Below, piece by piece: positions 10,665-21,957 of a DNA stretch of 64,000 bases. The stretch is from Phymorhynchus buccinoides. Taxonomy: Eukaryota > Mollusca > Gastropoda > Neogastropoda > Raphitomidae. How positions within the stretch are numbered: the first letter of the stretch is position 1; each line of letters begins with the position of its first letter. The translations under genes were made by a program, and so were the position numbers. The notes under the pieces were generated by a model that ran no database searches, had not been told where the DNA came from, and worked only from the letters and a program-made list of their open reading frames with translations. The DNA lies in assembly GCA_017654935.2 (NCBI GenBank), contig CM065711.1, forward strand, positions 26,012,058 to 26,076,057, written 5' to 3'.

Positions 10665-11105
10665 TAGGTATTACTATTAGGGACAGGCTTTCTCAGCCTA
10701 GGCCTTGCGGCCTATAAAAAGTCCCATCATTGGCCGGCCGGGATACATTTTGATTTTGCATTGTGGTCTGACACAAAAAATACATTTATACAAGTAATCA
10801 AATCATCTTTATTAATTACTAATCCAATTCCAGAAAGAGATCTATACATTTTGGTAATTCGTCCACAAGATTATTGAAACTAGGTGCATATTTCATATTA
10901 GTAGGGAGATCATTCCAGTATGAAGCAACTCTGTTAGAAAAACATTTCCTAATGTTAGTACGGCAGTGTTTAATATAAAAAAATTGCCCTCAGACCTTCT
11001 TGTATTATATCATATTGTCATACAGTGAATATAGTGAGTCAACAGAAATATTGTCTATTTTATTGAATATTTTATATGTTTGAATGAGGTCTCCTCTCAA
11101 TCTTC
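10665..11105 (-). pseudogene. 5'-truncated CR1/L2-like LINE tail
   Basis: On the minus strand the remnant encodes GRRLRGDLIQTYKIFNKIDN and, after frameshifts, a CFSNRVASYWNDLP-like end, then the 3' hairpin region (TATAGGCCGCAAGGCCTAGG) and a TAATA-rich tail at 10665-10680. The 5' break is at the GT-rich tract at about 11105. Confidence 0.8.
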
Positions 11106-11262
11106 TTCCGTGTGTGTGTGTTCGCGCGCACACGAGTGTGTCAGTGTGTGTGTGAGAGAGAGAGAGAGAGTGTTCCGTGTGTGCGTGTGTCACCTGCGTG
11201 CATTTGTGAATATGCCGCCGGTGTGTGTGTGTGTGTGTGCGTGCGCGCGCACGCGCGCATGC
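11106..11262. repeat. (GT)n and (GA)n microsatellites
   Basis: GTGTGT blocks with CGCGCGCACACG and a GAGAGA run at 11155-11170, at the truncated end of the LINE. Confidence 0.85.
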
Positions 11263-11812
11263 ATGTGTTTACATATTATGCTTGAGCTTGCATGCACACT
11301 CAAGCGTTGGTGTTGAGAGGCATCCATGGATTGCCCTCCACATGCCAATTACAAACCCTCAGACTGCAGCACAAATTAAGCTGGTGTGAGAGTCAGAACC
11401 ATGTCACCTTTGCACTATACTGGTTCTTTACTAGTCTTCCTTAGTACTGCAGCCTAATGGATTTGAGTGCTTGAGGTGAGCTTTCGCAACATCAATCGTC
11501 CTAACTTCTCCGCCTTCGAAGAAAAAATCCGTTTAACGTCCTCTGGTCTGAAACAGATACATCTGATCTGGATCTGGATTCATACGTCGCAGACGTACAC
11601 CACTTCTGACGATAGACGCGACGGAACTAGGAAGGCGCATTCCCTATTAGAATTAAAAGAAAAAGATAGAAAGGAGAAAGACCTACTGCTTACCCTGGGT
11701 TAAGACCATTAAACCCCCCCACGAGACATTAGTAGATATAAAGATGGTGGGAACGATCCTGGAGGCCATGCCCGGAGGCAGTGCAACACCAGGAAAGTCC
11801 CGATATTATTGT
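11263..11812. other. No recognised feature
   Basis: One 78-codon plus-strand frame (11467-11703) has a charged end (LKEKDRKEKD) but no motif. GATGGTGGGAACGATCCTGG and CCAGGAAAGTCCCGATATTA near 11740-11810 look like repeat material; the latter is related to GGGACTTTCCTGGTATTGC at 15026. Confidence 0.4.
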
Positions 11813-11814
11813 GA

Positions 11815-12140
11815 CCTTCTTTTTCTGTGTTCCCAGGCCATAAGGCCGCACTGGGTGAGCTACGTATGTCACGGTGTCCGGTTTTCAGTTTTTTACTGGT
11901 CTCCCCGCTGCGTTCAGCTGACACATTCAGATTTCGGAGAAGCTCAAAGGAGAAAAATTATTTGGAAGATTTTTTTTTAAAGGGCAGGAGAATGGGCCAA
12001 AGAGTCGGGGGGGGGGGGGGGGGGGAAATAGTATATGACAGCTAAAGCAATTAAGGAAAACGCAGAGTCGATCAAAGATAATGATAGATTAGAGGAAGTT
12101 GCAAGAACAGAAGTTCCAGAAGGTGGGGGGACTATTTGCA
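11815..12140 (+). mobile_element. Repeat R1 copy with poly-G insertion
   Basis: Shares GTTCCCAGGCCATAAGGCCG, CGGTTTTCAGTTTTTTACTG, GGCAGGAGAATGGGCC and AGTTCCAGAAGGTGGGGGGAC with the 3955 copy. An 18-G tract lies at 12007-12025. Confidence 0.65.
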
Positions 12141-13209
12141 CTTGCACTGGCGGGTTAATCCAAAAAAAACACGGTCACACACGTAATGTTCTCATTCCTA
12201 GCTGGTGCATTATTTTGTACCAAGGTGTTCAAGTGCCACGGCTGTTGGGATGATCCCTGGAGTCTTTAAGCCAGGGTAAGACAAAGGGTCGTATATGTCA
12301 ATGCTGTAGACACACACACACACACCATCTGAAAATAAAACATTTGATTTGACTTTCACTTTGACACACACACACACACACACCACACAAACACACAAAC
12401 TACACATACATGAATTTAAAAAAAAAATGTTTTATTTAACCTTTTTGTGTAATACATTTTCTGTGTATATAAAAAAATGAGGGGGGAAAAACACAACAAA
12501 ACATCATACTTACATAACAACATAGAAAAGTAATAAAGACAATATTAAGGTATATGCACTCAAAAAGAAAATAAACATGTAGATAAGCAATACTATCATA
12601 ATAATTATACTATCAATGACAGACAAGGAAAGAAGCGAAGTTGTTCGATGGAAGAGAGAGAGGGGGGGTAGAGAGGGAGAGGAAGAGAGAGAGACAGAGA
12701 GAGAGAGATCGTGAGAGGGAGAGAGAGAGAGGGAGAAAGAGAGAGAGAGAGAGAGGGAGGGACAGAGAGAGAGAGGGAGACAGAGGGGGAGAGAGAGAGA
12801 GAGAGGGACAGAGAGAGACAGAGAGAGAGAGGGTCAGAGAGAGGGACAGAGAGAGGGAGAGACAGAGAGAGGGAGAGACAGAGAGAGAGAGACAGAGAAA
12901 GAGAGAGACAGAGTTGATTGTAATCCAGTCCTTGACACTGCAATACAAAGTTGTGTCTGCATAGCACAAACCATACTCGAGCTTTGAATGCATAAACAGA
13001 AAAAAAACAAGGCTGGGGAAAAAAATAATAAAATAATAAAAAATGTGGATTAATCCCTTTTTCCATTCCTTGATGACTGCAGACACATGGATTCAAGCAA
13101 AAATTAAAAAAACTTTAAAATATCTTGAAATGCCTATGCATGAATTTTGCTCCAAAGTGGGGGATGGGCGTTTACAAGGTACATACCCCTATGCACGAAT
13201 GTTGTTGCA

Positions 13210-13247
<38 letters not shown>

Positions 13248-13330
13248 GGGGGGGGGGGGGGGGTTACAAGGTACATAACCCTATGCACAAAAACTGCTCA
13301 AAAGTGGGGAGGGGGGGGGGGGGGCGTTTA
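12141..13330. repeat. Low-complexity stretch: AC, A-rich, (AG)n, GT and poly-G
   Basis: Short AC runs lie at 12309-12325 and 12365-12385, a 260-bp degenerate GA/GGA tract at 12652-12913, (GT)n at 13214-13245, and G-runs at 13248-13263 and 13308-13324. Two near-repeats of GGTACATA..CCTATGCAC flank the GT/G block. No gene was seen; the arginine/glutamate- and serine/leucine-rich frames are artefacts of the tract. Confidence 0.8.
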
Positions 13331-13448
13331 TAAGGACATGGGCTTATACAAGGTTCTTTACAGTAATCCTCTGCAGGATTCCTACTGACTATGCCAATTA
13401 TGCATACTAGTGAAAGGAGAGACGCCAGTATAATAATTAATATACTTG

Positions 13449-13818
13449 TTAGGCCGTGTACACACATAAGCGGGACATTCCGTGCAAGAAGAACAACAAC
13501 AACAATAATAAGTTTTTTAAAAATAGATCCTTATTTTTGTTATTCTCCGTAAGGCATCGTACACAGTTCATGCGGAAACCCCACGCGCAAAACGTAAATA
13601 AGCAAAAGAATATAGGGTAAACATTTTACGGATTAGGCCGTGTTCACACATAAGCGGAGAAACCCGTGCAAAATCCATAAATAAGTGAAACAAAGAAGGG
13701 AAAAGATTTGCGCACGTGTCCGAATTTCCCCTACATGCGTAAACTTTTATCCTTCTTTCTTCCACTTACTTAGGGTTTTCCGTACGGAACTTACGCGCCT
13801 AATGTGAACTCACAGGGC
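13449..13818. mobile_element. Palindromic MITE pair (family B)
   Basis: AGGCCGTGTTCACACATAAG at 13635 is matched by the inverted end ..GCGCCTAATGTGAACTCACA near 13812, with complementary arms (GTGAAACAAAGAAGGG against CCTTCTTTCTTCCACTTAC). A second, partial unit starts at 13449 with AGGCCGTGTACACACATAAG and abuts it. TIRs reading GGCCGTGTTCACAC are typical of short animal MITEs; the superfamily is not assigned. Confidence 0.7.
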
Positions 13819-13964
13819 TCACACCCTAAAAAATAATTAACAAGACAGGCAAATAGACTGTAAGATAAACAATTTTTTTTTTTAATTATTTTTAAAAAAC
13901 ATGACTGTGATGTCCTTGGCAGATTAACAAAAATACTTTTTTTAGTGACCATCCAGATTTTCCT

Positions 13965-14216
13965 TGAACCCTTTCACCGCCAGCCATTTTTCGGCCAAAA
14001 AATACCCTTAAACCTAACTGGGTAGAGAAAAAACATTCTCTGCAATATTGAGAATTCCTCTGTGACATATGTAACATCAGGCCCATCCCCACCTCCCCAA
14101 ATCAAGAACATGAAAACAGGGTCTCCAGACAACAGGCTCTGACCTGATGCCCTCTAGTGACATGGGTGTAAAACCAATGTGGTGACAAAAGTCGACATTG
14201 GCGCTGAAAGGGTTAA
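13965..14216. mobile_element. piggyBac-type MITE (family C), copy 1
   Basis: About 250 bp with ends CCCTTTCACCGCCA and TGGCGCTGAAAGGG. It is flanked on the right by TTAA and on the left by a diverged TTGA. A CCCTTT..CGCCA terminus with TTAA duplication fits piggyBac-derived MITEs. The element at 23423-23677 is homologous along its whole length in the opposite orientation. Confidence 0.8.
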
Positions 14217-14804
14217 TATAAAAAATAAATGGACTATGCCCTCGCACAGAATAGAGAGAGAGAGAGAGAGAGAGCGCTTAGAACAGCATGACCTAAAAGA
14301 ATGCGCATAACAAAATAGCTGCTCATTCCCTTTGCATTCCTATGGGCCACTATGTGAATAGGAGGACTACACTTTGCATTTTTGTTCATCACGCTGTAGC
14401 CAACATAGGATGGAATATAGCTTTGATCTCGTTTTGGGGTTTTTTTAAATACAAAAATTGACTATACCCTTGATGATATCAACCACCACCCTTTACACTT
14501 CATTAAAAAAAAAAGACAAAATAAAGTTATCTTGATAGCTTTATCTTAAATACTGCAAACTAACTACAAAGATAAACAGACGTTACCAAAGATACCACCA
14601 AAACAAGATAATTTGGTCAAAGTAAAAACATGCCCTCACATCAGACAGCTTTTCGATTAGATTAGATTCGCTAAAGTCTGTCCCATGTCGTTTCAGATTA
14701 CAGTATTTATTTGCAAACAAAACATTTATTTAATAATAACAATGCATATTTCAAGAACCCCTTTGCAATTTCTTTCAACTTTTGCACAGTCAAGCCAATG
14801 TAAG
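14217..14804. other. No recognised gene
   Basis: AT-rich, with a short (GA)n at 14252-14272. 14690-14800 has a plus-strand open frame without motifs. Confidence 0.4.
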
Positions 14805-15720
14805 GTTGCATTACACGGTAGATTTCCCCGTGGGGATACCCGGGGTGTGTGTCTTTGGTATAAATAGTTCTCCCACCTTCTGGAAGTCCTGTGCCAGAAT
14901 TATATCCTCAAGTAAAATCTTATTGCCCCACATGGCCGAAAGGCCAAAGAGGGCGTTAACCATTATTTCCTGGAAGTCCTGTGTTATTATACGTTTATCA
15001 ACATATCTTTATCAATTACAAATTTGGGACTTTCCTGGTATTGCAGTACCTCCAGGATCGTCCCACCATCTGTATATCTACGAATGTCCCACATGTATCT
15101 AGTAATGTCCCACATGTGCCTGTTCCAGGCCCTCCTGAAAGTTCTGTGCTCGTAACATCCTCTAATCCGCCACTCTCTTTGACTCTGCCTCTTCCCCTTT
15201 GCTTACTGTCATCTACTATCTTTCTAGCCTTACTTTGACTCTGCCTCTTCCCTTTGCTTTCTGTCATCTACTATCTTTCTGCCTCACTTTGACTCTGCCT
15301 CTTCCCTTTTGCTTACTGTCATTTACTATCTTTCTGCCTTACTTTGACTCTGCCTCTTCCCTTTGCTTACTGTCATTTACTATCTTTCTGCCTTACTTTG
15401 ACTCTGCCTCTTCCCTTTGCTTACTGTCATCTACTATCTTTCTGCCTTACTTTGACTCTGCCTCTTCCCTTTGCTTACTGTCATTTACTATCTTTCTGCC
15501 TTACTTTGACTCTGCCTCTTCCCTTTGCTTTCTGTCATCTACTATCTTTCTGCCTTACTGGTCCATTCTCCAGCCATTTTTCTTCTAAAAACTCTTCCAA
15601 AGATTTTCTCTAGCTGAAGTTGGACATGCTTGGCCTATTTCTTAGTTAGGCGCATAACGGCAGCATGACGCATCTGCGCCCATTATGACAGGAAACTGTC
15701 TGAGGGATCAATGAAGAAGA
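14805..15720 (-). mobile_element. Repeat R1 copy (inverted) with internal tandem expansion
   Basis: Contains CCCCGTGGGGATACCCGGGG, TTCTGGAAGTCCTGTG and TGACTCTGCCTCTTCC in reverse order to the 3955 copy. From 15170 to 15560 a 56-57-bp unit (CTTTGACTCTGCCTCTTCCC, then GCTTACTGTCATTTACTATC) is repeated about 7 times. The right end carries GCATAACGGCAGCATGACGC, shared with the 4375 and 24235 copies. Confidence 0.7.
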
Positions 15721-15847
15721 AGAAGAATTACAAGTCGATCATCAACCAACCCGCCCGCATAAAATGCAGCGTTCATGATCTTCATTAACATTATTCGCTA
15801 TTCTTCCTTTTCTTTTCCTACTTTTCTCTCAATTATTATGTTGAGTG

Positions 15848-15899
<52 letters not shown>

Positions 15900-16122
15900 A
15901 TCACATATTAATCTCTCTTATGTAGCTTCTGTATTACTCTTAATCATGTTTATTCATGACATGGTTAATTAGCACATAAATCTTGTTTTTAAACATGACT
16001 TGTTGGCTGGTTTTTGTTTTGTTTATTCATTTATTTATTTTTTGTTGCTTTTCTTCTTTTGTTTCGAGGGCAAGATGTAAACAAGCCCATTGTGTGCTTA
16101 TTCTTTTCCCTCAATAAACAAA

Positions 16123-16191
<69 letters not shown>

Positions 16192-16206
16192 TCTCTCTCT
16201 CTCTCT
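15848..16206. repeat. Two long (CT)n tracts
   Basis: (CT)n at 15848-15896 and 16126-16206. The 16330-16395 stretch has a (TTGAC)n motif after CAATAAAGATCAC, like the short-repeat tail of a retroelement. Confidence 0.85.
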
Positions 16207-16399
16207 CCTGTTTGAAAATGGTTTTTTTTATTTAAACTCATTGGTGAATGTTCTTTGCTTTTTTTTCCCCCTGTAATTATTATGCATTTTTCATGTTTGT
16301 ATTTTTGTATTTTGTTGGAGGGTAGGATGAAAAAAAAGCCTTGTTAGCTTATTCTTTAACCCTCAATAAAGATCACTTTGACTTGACTTGACTTGACAT

Positions 16400-16680
16400 T
16401 TGATGCCCTCTTGCTTTTTTCTGTATAAATAGTTCCCTCACCTTCTGGAAGTCCCATGCTTACTGTCATTCTGCCTTGCTGGTCCATTCAACTGCCCTTT
16501 CTCTAAACATTCTTACAAAGATTTTCTCCAGCCGAAGACGGACATGCTGGACCTAGCTAGACCTATTTGGACTAGTGCCTTACTGGACCAGTAAGGCAGA
16601 AATATAGTAGATGACAATTAGCAAAGGGAAAAGGCAGAGTCAAAATCCCCCGGGTATCCTCACGGGGGTTTGACAGTCAT
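16400..16680. mobile_element. Repeat R1 fragments, head to head
   Basis: A minus-strand piece (ATAAATAGTTCCCTCACCTTCTGGAAG) and a plus-strand piece (GCAAAGGGAAAAGGCAGAGTC, then CCCCGGGTATCCTCACGGGG) meet near 16560. They are probably nested or rearranged copies. Confidence 0.55.
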
Positions 16681-17905
16681 GTGCATGCGTGCATGTTGGG
16701 AGATCTATGAAAAGTAGGTCAGCTTGAGGTCTACGAAGGGGGGGGGGGGGGGGGGTGAATGCGGGGGCGGGCGTAGTGTGAGAAAATGCCTTTTGCGTGG
16801 AAAACGCTTTTTGCATAATGGTTTGGATTATAGTGGAGTGTGAAGGGGGGGGGGGGGGTGACGTAAATGTAGTTATCGTGATTTCGTTTCATGTTGTTCC
16901 TTATGATACGTGCATTCTTTTTTTAATTTTTGCTCAGATTTTTAACTTCTTTGTGAAGCGCTTAGAACGGAGTAAGGAGAATAAGCGCTATAAAAAAGGT
17001 CATTATTATTATTATTTCTAAGGCAGTTCATTAACATTTGATGCTCTCCGGCAGTGATGTCCCGAGGCCCCGGTCATAGGCCATTGACCTATTAAAACTA
17101 AAAATGTCCTATTGTGTTCTCCCCTGTCAGGACAAATGTCTGATTAAATTTTTAACACTGGCACGCTTTGTCTTATTGATTTCTGCAAGAGCCAGGACAT
17201 TGTCCTGTTGATTTCTCTCGTTTCAGGACAGTTTGTCCTATCACTTTTCAATCCTCGGTACATCACTGAGACTCTGGCATATGTTTTCTGTATTTCTTCC
17301 AACAAATTTTAACTGAGGCTGTCACCATGTGCAACAAAATAGCCCAAGAAAACTCTGGTCCAAAAAATATACAACAAACAAACAACTACACGACAAGTGT
17401 AAAGTGACGTTATTTTATTCACAAGAGACAAAACAAAACTACTGGATATTTCGGCGAACGCGCCTTTATCAACACAGACAAACAATTAAACAGCAAACAT
17501 CAAATATAGCAAAAGGAGCAAAAAGTAGGCAACAGAAGGAGCAAAAAAACACAAACAAGATCAAAAGTTTTAAAAAATACTTCCCATCTACAGTCCAATG
17601 CGTAAATCAATTCCTATTTTTAGTTTTCTGGTCAAAAAAGAAAATAAAAAAGAAGGAAATTAAGCAAGTAAGTCATACGAGTCATAATGCTTCAACTTGG
17701 CATGATTCACATGAAATCACATGTTGGTCTTTATAAGAAAAATATTGTTATGATTATTATATTGAAGAGCTGATGGGAAATATGAATAGGAATATCAGTA
17801 CACTCTGAATATTTCTTCGGGCTCCATGTTTTTCATTCAGTGGAATATCGATCAGTCAACAGAAGTGTGGAGGTTTTTTCCCCATATTTTACTGTTTGGC
17901 ATTTT
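16681..17905. other. Poly-G tracts and degenerate repeats, no gene
   Basis: G-runs lie at 16738-16755 and 16846-16857. 17080-17275 has four loose copies of a motif built on CAGGACA..TTGTCCTATTGA. 17400-17480 contains TATTTCGGCGAACGCGCC after an ACTGGA phrase, a form I associate with the termini of Penelope-like elements, but this is weak. A 135-codon frame at 17329-17736 is lysine-rich and without motifs. Confidence 0.4.
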
Positions 17906-17910
17906 TGGTA

Positions 17911-18086
17911 CAGTGGATCCTCCCTTATAAGACCTTCGAAAATCATCCAAAATGAGGTCTTATACGGGAGGGGTCTTATAAGGGAGGTAATTTTAATACT
18001 TACAAAGAAGGGCAATGTCTCAGAGAAGTAGGTCTTATGTGGGAGGGAGTCTTATAATGGGAGGTCTTATAAGGGAGCTTCCACAG
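17911..18086. mobile_element. MITE A, third copy
   Basis: TA-flanked, 176 bp, with ends CAGTGGATCCTCCC and GGGAGCTTCCACAG. The body matches the 1987 copy in the same orientation. Confidence 0.85.
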
Positions 18087-19055
18087 TATTTGGTGTATCG
18101 TCAGTGAAGTTCAAAAACCTCATATCTCGATTTTTGGGGGTTTTGAGTTAGATATATAGTCAGCTCTCTAATTTTTTCCCACCACCTTCCACCAAAAGCT
18201 TGTATCTCTAACGACTTTCTATCTGGGGTAAATGAGGTTGTGAAAATAGAAGAAAAACTCGTAAGTCCCAAATTCAGATCTTTTAAGGACAAAAAACCTC
18301 GTATCTTCGTTCTTTTCAAGACTAAAAAATAAAATTGTAAGTAATTTTAACAAAATGCAGGACTAAACTCGCAATGTCTTGAACACATATTCATCATAGT
18401 CAATCAATCGTGGTCAACGCGGTTAATTTTTAAAACAGTTCTTTTGGGCGCTTTGGGCTCATCTGAGGTAAAGCACTATATAAATGTACTATTATTTTTA
18501 TTTTTATTTTTTTATTTTCTCAAAACTACCAAAATTGAGATACAAGGTTTTTTAATTTCACCGACGATACTCTAGTCACAGAGACTTATGTCTTTGAAAT
18601 TCGGACTGCTCTTCCCCGGAGAGGACGTCGTTGCAAGCACAGCGCCTACCCTTTTTTCTCAAGGTGGGGGTGGGGGTGGGGTTGAACAGGGTGAAGAGGG
18701 GGGGGGGGGAGGAGGCTTGAGAAACCTAGTTATCAATTTGGCCATACCAGGCAGCAGGATTTCTCCTTGCTCTTATTGATTTTTAACTGCCGTGGGATTT
18801 TATTTTTTTTTTTGCCCCTTGCAAAGGTTCTCTTCTTCCATAATGCATGTTACAACAAGACAATATTCTTTTAAAGAACTAAATAACACAATGATTAACT
18901 CAATCATACTGAATAGCCATCATTATCAAATAAGCAAATCAGCATATACATTAGCAGCAATTGAAAATAAATCTCCTCTAAAGAATCCACTAGTTTATCA
19001 TAAAACCAGCTTCACAAGGGTCTTATCTATAATATAAGAACAAAGGAAATAAAAA
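18087..19055. other. No recognised gene
   Basis: 18100-18560 has two inverted phrases (CATATCTCGATTTTTGGGGG at 18120 and CCAAAATTGAGATACAAGG at 18528), so it may be another palindromic element. 18664-18715 is G-rich with a 9-G run. The remainder is AT-rich without motifs. Confidence 0.4.
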
Positions 19056-19745
19056 CAAAACAAACAAGGGCGTCGCCAAGCGGCAGACATGTCCGTCACC
19101 AGCAATGCCACGCACTTGCGACACCCCGTAGTCACATCCTGACACAAAATTGGAAGGGATTCTGTCTTCTAGTTCACGAGATACAGCTTGAAGAAGAAAT
19201 ATATAGCGCAAAGAAGGAAATTTCAGTTTTCAAGGTCACACTTCAAGGTCAAGATCAGCATGGTGATAATTTATGCTCGGATGTTTTCTTCTCTAGGGTA
19301 TACAGTATGTACACACAATCTGAAGCGCTTCTGTCAAGTACAAATGTGGAAAATATGGCTTAAAACCCAATTTGTAGACCCCTACCACTTTCAAGGCCTA
19401 CCGATCTCCCGGACCGTGACCTTGATCAGTATGCCACCATCAGAACGGGCATAAGCCAAAGTACCTACATGCCAAATTTGAAGACTCTAACACCAACGGT
19501 GGGAGTTAAGGCTCCTTAAAGGTTTTCGGTTTTCAAGGTTGTACGCCAAGGTCAAGGTCACGACAGCAAAAAATGGTGCGCGGATGCCTTCCTGGTGACA
19601 CACCAGCACACAAAAGTTGACGCGATTCGGTCAAGCGGTTCGGGAGATATCCTTGGGACAGACAGAAAAAAGAAAAAGAAAAAAAAAATACAAACCAGCC
19701 CATCGCAAAGTCCGATCACCTATGGTGACAGACAAAAATAGAACA
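19056..19745. repeat. Degenerate repeat with CAAGGTCA phrases
   Basis: Two related blocks: CACAAAATTGGAAGGGATTC..TTCACGAGATA at 19143-19185 and CACAAAAGTTGACGCGATTC..TTCGGGAGATA at 19609-19650. Both are linked to TTTTCAAGGT..CAAGGTCA at 19225 and 19535. It is non-coding repeat material of unknown class. Confidence 0.55.
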
Positions 19746-19814
19746 TAAAGGGAACATAAAAAGTGGGGGGGGGGGGACTATGATCAACAAGAACATTTTG
19801 AAAATAGAATTACA

Positions 19815-20020
19815 AAGGTATGACAAAGGAAAGGGATTTTTATGCGCTTAAAGCGCACGGGTCAGACTAAGCTTTAAGTCCCCCATCCGAAGGAATCAAC
19901 GTTCAGTTCGACTTTCCTGTCAAACTAGAAAGAAAGGGCGAGGCCGGGATTCGAACCCGGGTCACTCACTGCATTGAAATTGGCAGGCAAACGTCTTGTC
20001 CACTCTGCTCCCCTTCCTTC
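19815..20020 (-). mobile_element. tRNA-headed SINE, minus strand
   Basis: The reverse strand carries GGAGCAGAGTGGACAAGACG as a tRNA-like 5' end and a perfect B box in GGGTTCGAATCCCGGCC. The body extends to about 19815 (GCGCTTTAAGCGCATAAAAA). It ends at the edge of the 79-bp array. Confidence 0.75.
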
Positions 20021-21195
20021 CAAGGTTCTGCTGACCAACACCCTGACAGTGCTGTCTAACTGTCCGTGTCCAGCCTCAGTCCGTGTTGTTCCTTCCCAGG
20101 TTCTGCTGACCAACACCCTGACAGTGCTATCTAACTGTCCGTGTCCAGCCTCAGTCTGTAGGTGTTGGTCCTTCCTGGGTTCTGCTGACCAACACCCTGA
20201 TAGAGCTGTCTAACTGTCCGTGTCCAGCCTCAGTCTGTAGGTGTTGGTCCTTCCTAGGTTCTGCTGACCAACACCCTGACAGTGCTGTCTAACTGTCCGT
20301 GTCCAGCCTCAGTCTGTAGGTGTTGTTCCTTCCTGGGTTCTGCTGACCAACATCCTGACAGTGCTGTCTAACTGTCCGTGTCCAGCCTCAGTCTGTAGGT
20401 GTTGTTCCTTCCTGGGTTCTGCTGACCAACATCCTGACAGTGCTGTCTAACTGTCCGTGTCCAGCCTCAGTCTGTAGGTGTTGGTCCTTCCTAGGTTCTG
20501 CTGACCAACACCCTGACAGTGCTGTCTAACTGTCCGTGTCCAGCCTCAGTCTGTAGATGTTGGTCCTTCCCAGGTTCTGCTGACCAACACCCTGATAGAG
20601 CTGTCTAACTGTCCGTGTCCAGCCTCAGTCTGTAGATGTTGGTCCTTCCCAGGTTCTGCTGACCAACACCCTGATGGTGCTGTCTAACTGTCCGTGTCCA
20701 GCCTCAGTCTGTAGATGTTGGTCCTTCCCAGGTTCTGCTGACCAACACCCTGACAGTGCTGTCTAACTGTCCGTGTCCAGCCTCAGTCTGTAGATGTTGG
20801 TCCTTCCCAGGTTCTGCTGACCAACACCCTGACAGTGCTGTCTAACTGTCCGTGTCCAGCCTCAGTCTGTAGATGTTGGTCCTTCCCAGGTTCTGCTGAC
20901 CAACACCCTGACAGTGCTGTCTAACTGTCCGTGTCCAGCCTCAGTCTGTAGATGTTGGTCCTTCCCAGGTTCTGCTGACCAACACCCTGATGGTGCTGTC
21001 TAACTGTCCGTGTCCAGCCTCAGTCTGTAGATGTTGGTCCTTCCCAGGTTCTGCTGACCAACACCCTGACAGTGCTGTCTAACTGTCCGTGTCCAGCCTC
21101 AGTCTGTAGATGTTGGTCCTTCCTGGGTTCTGCTGACCAACACCCTGACAGTGCTGTCTAACTGTCCGTGTCCAGCCTCAGTCTGTAGATGTTGT
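20020..21195. repeat. Tandem array, 79-bp unit, about 15 copies
   Basis: Unit phrases are GGTTCTGCTGACCAACACCC, GCTGTCTAACTGTCCGTGTC and CAGCCTCAGTCTGTAG. The first unit is 75 bp; later ones are 79 bp and very uniform, with an ordered shift from GGTGTTGGTCC to GATGTTGGTCC variants along the array. It has no coding potential. Confidence 0.95.
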
Positions 21196-21418
21196 CCTTT
21201 CCCATGCAGTGGTTAACTGAAGACTTTCGACAGTCCCATTGAACATAAACATTCTGTGATTTTAGGTCGTCTGGAACGTAAGTAACAGTTCCTGGTCCTG
21301 AGGATGTACCATCCTGAAATGAAAAAAAAAAAAAAAAATCATCATCAAGAACATTAGCGAATACCGATCAGTGACAACACATATCAAAACTGAAGTAAAG
21401 TGAAAATGGTTACAACTA

Positions 21419-21957
21419 CAGCCGGACCCGCTTATAAGAAAACTCGCTTATAATCAAGCAATTTATTTTCCCCGCCCGAACTCCTTCTTTCTTATGTATT
21501 ATCAAAACTCGAATATAAGAAAACCGCTTATAAGAAAACTCGGTTATAGTCAAGCAAATTCGTTCTCCCATCCGTGATGTAAACTTGGATATAAGAAAAT
21601 TATTTCATACAAGGGAGTTGGTTTGCAGTTCATTTTCTTATAAGCGAGTTTGATTTTCTTATAAGCGATTTTTTTTAAATTAGGGCATGAACTGAAAGGA
21701 TTTTTTTTTAAATGCAGTCGTTCCAACAAAACAAACAAAAAAAGAGGAAAATTTACGTCAGAGCAGCTACGTCACAGACACTCTGACTAGTAGAGGCACT
21801 TGATTGCAAGACTGAGTTATTTTTGTTCCTTACATGTCATGCTTACCTTCAGCATTCTGAACAAAATAAATGCTGAGCAGAAGAAAAAATATGAATGCCT
21901 GTACTTTTGTGTTAGTCCTAGTGAGACTAGAGTAGCCTACCTTAATATAGTAAGATA
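21419..21957. mobile_element. TIR element D, 5' copy (incomplete)
   Basis: TA followed by CAGCCGGACCCGCTTATAAG, then several inverted CTTATAAGCGAG/CTCGCTTATAAG motifs and a body (AGCAGCTACGTCACAGACAC, AAATGCTGAGCAGAAGAAAA) that is repeated in the next element. It lacks the right TIR and directly abuts the second copy. Confidence 0.7.

Noticed and set aside
17329..17736. 135-codon Lys-rich frame as a gene; nearby Penelope-like terminus
   Set aside because: No motif, AT-driven composition and no splice context. One short TTTCGGCGAACGCGCC phrase is not enough for a Penelope call.
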